Positions 44,919 to 54,052 of a stretch of DNA of 64,000 nt are shown here, one piece after another (within the stretch, counting starts at the first letter, position 1; every line of letters starts with the position of its first letter). The notes under the pieces were generated by a model that was not told the origin of the DNA, made no database searches, and saw only the letters and a program-made list of their open reading frames with translations. The stretch lies in the NCBI GenBank assembly GCA_018907035.1, contig JACCIC010000298.1:400078-464077 (forward strand). Reading direction: 5' to 3'. Position numbers and translations under genes: made by a program. The stretch is from Sycobia sp. Sy_11. Taxonomy: Eukaryota > Arthropoda > Insecta > Hymenoptera > Epichrysomallidae.

Positions 44919-45252
44919 GATAACGATAAGGGATAGAGGGGTTCACATGAATGTATTATAACACAATGAACCAAATGTTACTGAATCAATTCATTATTAC
45001 CTAACAAATCAATGGATTGGCCTAATAAAAAAAAGAATTTTCTAGTTATTAAAGTCTGTGAGTTTGACAAGTTCAAGCCACTGTGCATTCTTCTGCGCAC
45101 AGTCATACATGAAGCCGCCGCATGTCCGTGTGTGCACATGGTTTCTCTATAGGGGATCGGGAAAATAATTACTTGCGCAATTTAGCTATTCTGCGAGCAT
45201 TCTTATTCATTCTCGTCGCAGGTCCCACGTTTGCAGCTGCATTTATAACCAC

Positions 45253-45826
45253 TGGCACCGAGGTTATTACTTACTGTGTGTAGACGTGTGCGTGGATACT
45301 TCCACGCTGCTCGCCCGCTCTGGTGGAAAGGCGACAGGGAAAATGCAATGAAGCACGCGGCAGTATCTATGAGATTTTAACAATTACAGTAACTTTTATT
45401 TCATGAGACTTTCTTACAAGGCTCGAGTAGCTCTTACGCTACTTACTGATTGTGGTTTTCACGAATGCGTGATTACATTAAGTACGGGAGTAAGAGGACA
45501 CAGAATGGGTTGCTATATTTCTACACCACGGAGGAATGACGACACGATGTGGGACGGTACGCTATACGGAATGCATGAACGGTATACTATATAAAATACA
45601 CGAATATTACACTATAGAAAATATATGAATGGAGTAGACTTTACATCTACATATCCGCTATGCGACAGGCGGGGATCGCGGGGCACGGGCGCGGCGGCGT
45701 GCCAGGAGCCCAGTTGCACAAATATATATAATGGAGAAACACAGGCTACTTGCCGACGACGATTCTGCCGATGGTCTTGGAGCTCGCTGGTGGTCACTGC
45801 TGTCGCCTCGAATCAGGATGGCTGGG

Positions 45827-45868
<42 letters not shown>

Positions 45869-45988
45869 TCCGCGGTTGCGTAAGGACGTGGTGGGCCGCG
45901 CGGCTAGCTCTCGCTTTTTCTCTCTCGCTTGCGCGGTTGCGCTCGGCCGCGGCTAGCGACTGATGATGGCGTTGCTGGCTTGGCATCG

Positions 45989-45993
<5 letters not shown>
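45253..45993. repeat. Right long terminal repeat (about 741 bp)
   Basis: Direct copy of 37614-38370, including the (CT)n tract (45834-45863) and the closing GGCTTGGCATCGGTACA. Clearly diverged from the left copy in its middle, so the insertion is not recent. If the element is on the - strand this is its 5' LTR; no convincing primer site was found just inside it (below 45253). Confidence 0.75.
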
Positions 45994-46025
<32 letters not shown>

Positions 46026-46540
46026 TATATACAGAGTGTCCAAAAAGTCCTGGAACATTTTAATAATTTTCGAGGTAAAGGATTTTGGACAAGTTCAAGA
46101 TCCATCTAGAGGTAACTTTTGAACAATGACCTTGAATTTAATCTGAGTTTGACTTTCGAGATTATTTCAAAGTCAACTACGTTTTCAAATGGGAACTCTT
46201 ATTTTTGACAAAGGAATTCAAAAGAGCAGAAAATTTTACGTCCAAACATGTGCTCAAGTCATGGATCAAGGATGAGCTTGATGGTCGCACAAGGTCATTT
46301 AACTTCGAACAAGGTCTTGAAACCTTTTGACATAGGAAATTCTCAATTTTTGTACAACAGAAGTAATTACCTTTATCAAGGTGCATGCAACGGTGACGCT
46401 CTGCATGGCCTTGATGATGCCCTTCAAGAATATTTTACTTTGAATTTTCTTAGTTACTTTTAGCATTGCCCAGGAACAACGACATGGACGTAGTAAAATC
46501 TGTTTCCTTTGGGGTGCTTGATTAGCGTGAGTCTCCATGC
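46026..46540 (+). repeat. Transposon-end-like fragment (TACAGAGTGTCC...)
   Basis: TACAGAGTGTCCAAAAAGTC starts at 46029 and is followed by about 500 bp with GGTCA/TTGAA-rich words. Many insect DNA transposons start with a similar CAG(A/G)GTGTCC word. I do not find the inverted partner downstream, and no transposase is readable. Confidence 0.3.
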
Positions 46541-47873
46541 ATTATAAACTAAAACGAAAAATAAACTAAAAAATAAAAATAGCGTAACATACAAATCTTG
46601 AATTCATGGAAAATTAATAGAAAAGTAAATTAAAGTTATTCTTTACTTTAAAAAGATATTTAAATTTATAAATTGAAGCTTTATAATTTTGAACGTGATT
46701 TTCAACTGGAACTTAAACAAGTATTAAATTTAGAATTTATTTTACATACGAATTATTTCTATTAATTTAAAATACCATTAATAAGTAAATAAGCAGTAGA
46801 GCTTCAAAATAGATTATTATTTTAATTGTTTTTTAAATATTTTTCTCCGTTCTAAGTTTTTGTTCTTCACTGTGATAACAGGATCGAAGAGTTTTTCACT
46901 TGATACCTTAATTAAGGCACTTTTATACATGGTAAAAGTACGTTAATAAAAATCTGATTGGCTAACGTTTCATTTAAAATAAGTTAATATTATTTCTACT
47001 GGTGAAATGAATATTATCTATAATACATGATTGGTTTATTATATCTATTTTACTCTATGTCTGTGTTTGTTTATTACTACATGTATATTTGTATATTTAT
47101 TATTTTCGATTCTATCTAGTTATAGAAGTAATTTCAGGTGTATACTTATCTAGTACAATAATTTAAACGCTTTACTTTTCTTTTGTTGTAACTCACGTTA
47201 TAACGTTGAATTAGTTGGAGCAGAGAGTAAGAGCAATAAAATCAGATATAGTAAACATCTTCGTTTTCTGTCACTTGGACGTACTACAGTTAATAGATGA
47301 TGTTTCGATAAGAAGGCCTATGCAGAGACGCTCGACTCCATCATGGATCACTGTATATTGTGCGCCTATATATACATGATTGCGAACTTGCACGCTTCAT
47401 GTTCTTTGAAAAATAAAATCTCTTTTATATGTAAAAACTACATTAAAATGCATAATGTAAAATAATATCTACACATATTTAGTTGTATCGCCTAATTTTC
47501 TTTTATAATTACTTACGTAAAATGTGAATTTGAAATATTACAATAAGCATGAGGGTTCTTTTTATTTCGATAATATATGTACGGTACTGACTGCTGCTTG
47601 TTGCGATATCTTTTCGAATATGCCAAGGCTAAATTTTACTCTTTTTTATCTGCAGAAATAGTTATTATCAGTTGCTCGGGATTTCGTGCATTATCAATTG
47701 ACTTCGACGTCTCAATTTGATTATACAATACGTAGAAGGGTGAAAAAAATTTTATTATTGAATTATTTAAATTGATTTATTATTTTGTCCTACAAGTGGC
47801 GAGACTCGAATTATGTATGTAAATGACATTTCAAGTTTATAATAATTATTTTCTTTAAAAGAATTGAATTGTA
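46541..47873. other. AT-rich stretch, nothing recognised
   Basis: Unique-looking AT-rich DNA with no open frame, repeat boundary or structured RNA that I can support. Confidence 0.5.
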
Positions 47874-47945
47874 CTTTTGTCGACTGCCCATATACAAATT
47901 AATAAATATTTTTTTATTGGTCTTACAGTCCAATCAATTCAATCT
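47874..47945. repeat. Inverted repeat, left arm
   Basis: Reverse complement of this arm aligns with 50636-50709. Shared in order: ATTGGACT, ACCAATA, TATTTAT, AATTT and GTCGACA. Roughly 70 percent identity by eye. The arms enclose the LINE relic and the hammerhead motif. Confidence 0.55.
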
Positions 47946-48060
47946 AAAAATAAAATAAAAATAAAAATAAAAAATATTATAAAAATAAAAATAAATAAAA
48001 AAAATAAAATAAAAATTAAAAAAAAAATTAAATTAAAAATTAAATTAAAATTATAATGAC
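47943..48060. repeat. (AAAAT)n-like low-complexity tract
   Basis: A-rich run of AAATAAAAATAAA and AATTAAATTAAA words. Could be an old LINE/SINE tail or simple repeat. Confidence 0.8.
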
Positions 48061-48187
48061 AGTCAGAATGTCCTTGTTTACATTCACCCCCGTAGACTAA
48101 TCTGAAAATAAAATATTAGCTGAAAAAATTCTTTGTTAGTAAAGTGCAGTCTGACTGTCCCCAACACCCTTACCTAATTGAAGACTT

Positions 48188-48227
48188 GTCCAACGTTTCG
48201 AGCTCACTACGGCTCCTCATCAGGGAC
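48188..48227 (-). ncRNA. Hammerhead ribozyme motif, type I, short stem III
   Basis: Read on the - strand from 48227: GUCC, CUGAUGA (48223-48217), stem II GAGC/GCUC with an extra G and an 8-nt loop, GAAA (48199-48196), CGU, U, GGAC (48191-48188). All invariant core bases are present. Stem I is GUCC/GGAC. The expected cleavage site is after GUU, before GGAC. Stem III is only the self-complementary ACGU, as in the minimal hammerheads of Penelope-like retroelements, which work best as dimers. Known role there: cutting element RNA. No Penelope reverse transcriptase is visible nearby, so the host element is uncertain. Confidence 0.72.
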
Positions 48228-48369
48228 TAATCTAAACCTTATATTCTAATCTATATATACCCATCCCCACCACCAAATTTAGTAAATTAAATATAAATTC
48301 CCCCTCTACACAAATTGTCCAAAACCAATCAATTTAATAAGGAATGATAAACACTGTCCAATCTACCAG

Positions 48370-48990
48370 ACTCTAACATTAAATTCACATTATTTCGATT
48401 CCTGGAAATCTGGCCAGAATCTCCGTCGCGAAAGATACATCAGGGATGGTCTCCCTGTAGCCGGGCCTCCGAAAGGTAGATGTAGATTCAGTGTTGCAAG
48501 ACCACCAGACCTAGTCTGGATGCCATGTCCATCACTCGTCTTCCCCTCGAATCCGGCAAGGGTTCCCCCCACTCGAAAGCTTTGCTGTTCAAATCCCGAG
48601 CCACTACCAGCTACCCCTCAAAGGCATCCAGTTTAGACTGGAAACCCCCGATGGTCTCATTTGGGGTGGAATAGTTGCTGACGTAATATACGTTACTTTC
48701 CCTCATCCAGAAGAAAGCGCGGCCACATCCGTGACACTATACCCAAAAGCGGTGTGAGTTGAAAATCCAAATCGCCGCAGGAACGAGGTCATGGCGATAT
48801 CAGACCCCCGCATCTCCATCTCGATATTGATCGCTGACGATGACGATGTCAGCGTCCTGCTCAAGACAAATCTGCGTAAGCAGGTCGCTCGCCGTTTGGC
48901 TCCTGTTCAGGTTCGCCTACAGGACTTTAACCATTTTGGCGAGATCTGGCTAAGGCTTTTCGAAACATCGCTCAAGCCCCAGATCCAGCA
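48370..48990 (-). pseudogene. R1-like LINE endonuclease relic
   Basis: In broken - strand frames I read DLLTQICLEQDADIVIVSDQ, then LDAFEG, a stop, LVVARDLNSKAFEWGEPLPD, SRGRRVMDMASRLGLVVLQH and PDVSFATE. These are the successive blocks of the apurinic-type endonuclease of R1-clade non-LTR elements, which nicks target DNA. The catalytic Glu position reads Asp (VSDQY) and GDFN reads RDLN. Homology ends near 48380, before the final SDH block, and there is no reverse transcriptase. Confidence 0.65.
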
Positions 48991-48997
48991 ACGTAGT

Positions 48998-50210
48998 TTA
49001 ACGCTGTAGACATGGTCCCTGAGCAGAGGTAACACTTCGGAGGTGGCCTACTGTGTGCCACCTTGTGTCTCTGCCACCCCCACCGGAAGCAGGCAATGCT
49101 CTTATCTGAGTCGTCGCAACCCAAGCCGCGGTGTCCATAGCCAAGGGACCTGTAACAGCGTTCGACCTGGACCCGCTACCGCAGACTTCAAAAAACCCAT
49201 CCAACAGCTACCTTTCCAGCCTCCAGCAGCATCTGAGCAGCCTCCTCACCTCGAAGGGGACGGTGTAGTCCCACAAGACGCCAAGGAGATCTACCCTAAC
49301 TTCGTTAAGTGTCGCGCAACCATCTACGTTCCTGATCTCCAAGGTATTCAGAGCGCGAAGTACCGCGGTTTGCCCGACGGCTTCTTTCAAAACATTAGTA
49401 AAACCCTCCCTGCCCTCCGCAGAAGTCTTCTTGAATTCGATTAGGACATCGCCGTTTAATGTTCGACGGATCGTCAGTCCATGCCGTGAGGGGTCGACTT
49501 GGCGACGGATCCCTCCATGGATCTCCGCGTAGGTCTCCGCGAGTTCAAAGAGCAGCGCCTCAGGCCTTGCCCTTTTCATTTTTGTCTTTTTAAGGGCTTC
49601 TCCAGATTTTTCAGACCTTTTCTTCTTTGTCTTCTCTTTCGTTTTGGCCACCCTCTCCTGCTGTCTGGTGGGGACATTCTGCCAACCTCACTCGGACTGA
49701 GCAACCACGTCCTCACGGCAGGATTTGGCGACCACATTTTCTTCTTTGGCCTCCTTTTCTTTCTTTCTCTTCTTTTTTTCACCGGTTCTCAAGTAATTCC
49801 GTTGCTGACGTAGATTGGTGCCTCTTCTGGGCTTCTACAGTCTCCGCGATCTTAGGAATATGTAGGCGCCGCGCTCTAAGGCACCTTCTACCCACAAACT
49901 CCTCAAATTAGCTTTGTAAAGCCGCAAGTCCCTCATTTATGGTTTTTTTCACATTCCTTTGTTTCTTCATTGACTCCATTATAATTTTAAACAAATGTTT
50001 GATAGAGTCAATGAGGTCTTTATCTTCTTAGTCCTCCTGCTTGTCTTCTTCTCGATGTCTTGATCGGCTTACTGCACCGACAGCACTGTCAGCTCCACTG
50101 CTACTAACCGTTCTGACGGGATTAGAGCTCTTCACCCCCTTACACTTTTGAGCCGTCTCCTGTTCCTCCGTACTTCTCAACTGTTCTTTATTGTTGTTTT
50201 TTAAATTCAT
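48998..50210 (-). pseudogene. R1-like LINE ORF1 (Gag-like) relic
   Basis: A start-like frame at 50028-50210 (MNLKNNNKEQLRSTEEQETA) and a Lys-rich frame at 49208-49651 continue to GLTIRRTLNGDVLIEFKKTS and LNTLEIRNVDGCATLNEVRV, a block typical of R1/TRAS ORF1 proteins. Degenerate CCHC knuckles follow near 49020-49140 (CYRSLGYGH, then CFRWGWQRH, with key Cys changed). ORF1 protein binds the element RNA. Frames are broken. Upstream, about 50211-50620 is probably its 5' untranslated region. Confidence 0.65.
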
Positions 50211-50635
50211 TCTTCTTTATGATGTTTTCGCCTCCCCCCACGTGATCGGCCTCCATAGACCCTTCAACGGCGAGTTAATAAGAATGACTCCTCAACACTT
50301 GCCTGAAGAAATCATCCCGGTTTGGACCTTCGTGTAAGTCTTCTTTACGAAGCCGGGGATATACCACGCTTCAATATAGCCCGCCTCCAGTCTCTCGAGC
50401 TTCACACTCCAACAATCAGATGCTCCACTCTCTGAAGAGTATTCAGCAGGCATCAGGTGCCAGAACGGACTCACCAATGCCGAATGACTGACGCTGGCTA
50501 GGCGTCCAGCCGCCTGTCCTACTGGCAGCGGGCGCCAAACATGGTTCAGATCGCCGAAGCACGCAGCCTGAAGACTGGCCTAGCCACCCAGAATCTCCCT
50601 TTGGTAGTTCCCTACACAAAATATTAATTTCAATT

Positions 50636-50709
50636 TCATTAATTGGACTACAAAACCAATAGAAATATTTATAAATTTATCTAAACTCTGTCGACATGAG
50701 CACAAATAA
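50636..50709. repeat. Inverted repeat, right arm
   Basis: Partner of 47874-47945 in opposite orientation (AATTGGACTACAAAACCAAT, then TGTCGACATGAGCAC). It lies just outside the inferred 5' end of the LINE relic and borders the diverged satellite. Confidence 0.55.
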
Positions 50710-51365
50710 AGTAATTAAATTATAATTAATTTGAAATTTAATTTATCAAATTCCATTCAGTTATCAAATTTACTATTTCATATAAAATTTTCTATTATTA
50801 ATCCTGAAAGTAATAAAGAAAAATTAAAATCTATATAATAATTTAATTAAATTATAATGTATTAGTCATTTAATTTATCAAATTTCATGGAGCTGTCGAA
50901 TTTTGATTTACTAGTATATGAAAATTTCTTTAATTAACACATAATTAATAAAGAAATTATAATTTATTCAAGATTTGAATGTATCAAATTCGATTTAGGT
51001 ACAAATTTAAATTTATTCTCATATAAAATTTTCAATTTAATCACCGTGAAATGAATAAAAGAATATAGTCAATATAATAATTCAAATAAATTATAATTTA
51101 TTAGAATTTTATTTCATCAAATTTCATTGAGATATCAAAATGAGATTAATTATCATATAAAATGTTCTATTACATAACCGTTATATTCTTCAAAAATGAC
51201 AATTTATTAGAGATTTCATTCGTCAAATTCGATTTAGGTACCAAATTTAGATTTACTATCATATAAAATTTTCTATTAATTGTCCATGAATTCTTTTAAA
51301 AATTACAATTATTTAGAAATTTAATTGATCAAATTCGATTTTGTACCAAACTAAAACTTATTCTT
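50710..51365. repeat. Diverged satellite block, left of LINE insertion
   Basis: About five to six units with the motif order of the main array (TTATAATTTATTAG, TCAAATTCGATTTAGGTAC, CATATAAAATTTTCT, then AACCGTTATATTCTTC). Variation between units is much higher than at 55-61 kb. The last unit is cut by the R1-like element and resumes at 54062. Confidence 0.75.
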
Positions 51366-51374
51366 ATATAAATT

Positions 51375-52016
51375 TCCTGTATAGTCCTGGATCATCCGCC
51401 TTGCCCTTATCCTAGTCCGAATTCTGTCCGAGGTCAGAGTCACGTCTGGTATGGAGTTACAATACCCCGGTCGTCTGTACGTCGGTATCGTTCCTTCGTT
51501 AACTACTGCCAGGTCCAGCCTTGCGGCCATCTCCAGCAGCAGTCTTCCCCGTCTGTTGGTCAAGGGCATTCCCCACTCGATCGCCCGCGCGTTAAAGTCG
51601 CCCGCCACGATCACGTTACCAGGGATTTCCCGCACCGCGTCCTCGATTTTTCCAAGTTTAGCCGCGTACTCGGGGGCACTGCTGTTTGGGCTCAGGTAAA
51701 TATTGACATAGGTTATGTCAGCGACCGTGACCCAGACACAGTCCTCCTCAGTCCCGCTGCGTACGATATTCGACGCGCCATTTCCACGTAATGAAACTGC
51801 GGACTTGCCCGAGCTGCTTGCGAGCCAAGTCGATAATCGTCTGTCTTTGTATCGCTCACTGATAATCAGCACGTCGATGTCCAGTTCCACCGCAATCTGC
51901 GGGAGCAGTGCGTCTGCCACGCTACACCCGTTCATATTGCATTGGAATTTCGTCATCGTCATTGTGTGACTGTCTTTCTCTTCTGTTCTGTTAGTGCTAT
52001 CCTGAATGTGGCACAC
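51375..52016 (-). pseudogene. R1-like ORF2 start: endonuclease domain, truncated
   Basis: Open frame (Met at 52016) with MTMTKFQCNMNGCSVADALL (Asn of the first block), VELDIDVLIISERYKDRRL (Glu), VNIYLSPNS, GNVIVAGDFNARAIEWGMPL (Asp/Asn pair), RGRLLLEMAARLDLAVVNEG and RRPGYCNSIPDVTLTSDRI. This is an R1-clade apurinic endonuclease, intact as far as it goes, but the last catalytic SDH block is missing because the frame runs into satellite DNA (NLYKNKF is satellite-encoded). The overlap with ORF1 (58 nt) is normal for this clade. Confidence 0.8.
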
Positions 52017-53283
52017 GAGGACGAGCCAGGTAAGTGTCCCCTCTCTCGGATATTATCCCCAGTGCACAGGAAACACTCCCCACGACTCTTGCAGTCCCTG
52101 TAGGAATGACCCTCGAGACCGCATCGCCAGCAGCAGCTTCGTCTGTCCAGTCCTTTACAGTCTTTCCGTACATGACCGAACCCGAGGCATCTATAGCATC
52201 GCGAGACGTGTATCCTTGCTCTAATTCTTGATATAACCCACCCGATTTTAATACGCCCTTTCCTTAAAAGGTCGGTAGCCTCTTTTACGTCAAAATCGCA
52301 GACCGACATTCTCTGTCCTCGACTGTTAACGTCGAAAACATAGGGCCGACGGTCTGCAGCCCGTCCCGTTTCCCGATTTAGCGCGTTCGCGATGTCCTCA
52401 TCGGTCGTGACACAGTCCAAGTCTAGGAATTCCAGTGTCACCCTGGAGGTCCAATCTTTTATGCGTCCAGTCTCTCCGATAGCGTCTTGAAGAACCTATC
52501 GGAAGTTCGTCTCATTATTCAGTCTAGACAGCTGTAAAAGTACCACGCCGTCTTTTGTCTTTCTTATTGTTCTGACTTGAGTATTACTCAGGGTCCACCT
52601 TTTGTCATATTGTTCGTACCACGTCTACGTACATCTGTCCCTCAGCCGGCTTGATGATGATCGCTCCTCCCCTGCCTTTGAGGTTAGGGCGATCAGACCC
52701 GCAACCTTGGAGTCTCACTTTTGTCTGCACTTTTGTCGGTTTGTTGTCCGTCTCGGTCGTTTTAGGTTTTTTATATTTTGAGACCACCGTCGCCCATGTT
52801 TCGGTCTCGGTCGTCCGCTGTTGTGCGGCCGCCTGCTCCGGAGTAGGGGTCTGACGGTCTCTTTCGGTTTTGAGGAGTTGCCTCCTCACATTCACTCCGT
52901 CCTTTAACTTTTTGTTTTTGTCGGAGCAGTCTCATTCGCTTGAGTTCATACTGTCCGATTTCCACTGCTTCATTGATCTCACTCAGACTGTTTTTTATTA
53001 TTTGACTTACATTTTTTTGTATGCATGTCCTTTCCATCATTTTACTTAGGACTCTGCTTATTGTGTAAAATTGCTCCTGCAATTTACATTCAGCAGCTTC
53101 CCAAGTTGCCGACGATCCATACACATTCGCACTTTCATTCATACTGCTACCTGTAACATTTTCTGTCACACCAGTTAGGTGGCCTACTGGTGTGATAGGA
53201 GAGCCGGGAAGCTCCATTGACTCTACTGAGTCGCTTGCAGGCGGCACTCGAGAGCCTGCTATAATTTTTTTATCACCTTTCAT
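51959..53283 (-). pseudogene. R1-like ORF1 with three CCHC knuckles, frameshifted
   Basis: The N-terminal part (53283-52771) is polar and ends with a coiled-coil-like Lys/Gln stretch (ELKRMRLLRQKQKVKGRSE). A frame change leads to 52895-52605 (RGGAIIIKPAEGQMYVDVVR) and another to 52441-51959. The last segment carries three zinc knuckles: CYRCLGFGHVRKDC, CWRCGLEGHSYRDC and CFLCTGDNIRERGHLPGSSSC. Three terminal knuckles are the hallmark of R1-clade ORF1, an RNA-binding protein. Two frame breaks inactivate this copy. Confidence 0.8.
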
Positions 53284-54052
53284 GATTATAATTAACTTCT
53301 GCGAAATGTTTTATATTTGTGATGGTCAGGAGGATCACTTGTTGGAGATGACGGTTCAGCGTCCTGAATCTCCCCAGTACTGAAGCCCTCCTTCATTCCG
53401 GTGGCCTCGGATGTTCCTCCCCCGCGACTCGCAGCCGGGTCCCATCCGTACGCCATACGGCACTACTACGAAAAGTGAGATTTGACGTCTGAGGACGTTT
53501 TACCACTGTGTGGGGCAGCCTCCCATGTTGGCTAGACTGGGTTCGGGCCCCCTACTTGAGGCGGCCCAGGAGTGCCATCTGGTTTTACAACTGTACCCAC
53601 CAGAAGGGGAACGAACATCAGCATGAAGTGATTCCCTCGCAGCTAATCCCACCAATCAACAAGTAATCACTACATCCGCAAGAACTTACCGTCGCTCAAA
53701 CTGGTCACATTCATACGTGAGAGATGCCCGTTTATAGGGCCTCGCATTCATTCATAACCCACCTGGAAGTTACCCGTTTATAGGGTGTCAATCTCCACCA
53801 TTCGTGAGAAACTCGATTATAGAGTTCCCGATATACTCTCGAGTCCGAGTACGGCTATAATACAGATATGTAGGTGTATGAACAATGAGTGGGTGTGTAG
53901 ACGGGCGAATACCACTATTTTCGCTCGAAGTTCTTGTCCACGGACACTTATTCATCACTCTTAGAAGTACTTCCTTCGAGACTGACCGCGAGCGGTCGTT
54001 CTCCTATCCGTAACCCCGGGGACGCGTGTGGTAGCTGAACTCAAGGCCCCAA

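Larger units (their letters stand above)
37614..45993 (-). mobile_element. Composite LTR retroelement (8.4 kb, with nested mariner)
   Basis: Two ~750-bp direct repeats enclose - strand Gag, protease and reverse-transcriptase relics plus an inserted 1289-bp mariner. Reading the - strand the order is Gag knuckle, protease, reverse transcriptase, then another Gag-like Pro-rich region with a different knuckle pair, with no RNase H or integrase. That order does not fit one intact element, so this is a rearranged or nested composite. All reading frames are broken. Confidence 0.6.
51375..54052 (-). mobile_element. R1-like non-LTR element lacking reverse transcriptase, inserted in satellite
   Basis: A 2678-bp - strand element flanked by ATATAAATT (51366-51374 and 54053-54061), a candidate 9-bp target duplication. 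Its 5' region (54052 down to 53284) is GC-rich non-coding, then come ORF1 and the endonuclease start of ORF2. The 3' end falls inside the endonuclease. LINEs usually lose their 5' end, not their 3' end, so this is an internally deleted or 3'-truncated derivative. Confidence 0.65.

Noticed and set aside
48998..49813. + strand open frames at 49043-49444 and 49499-49813 as genes
   Set aside because: They overlap the - strand R1-like ORF1, which has the recognisable motifs.
51451..52231. + strand open frames across the R1-like endonuclease
   Set aside because: Shadows of the - strand coding region; no independent motif.
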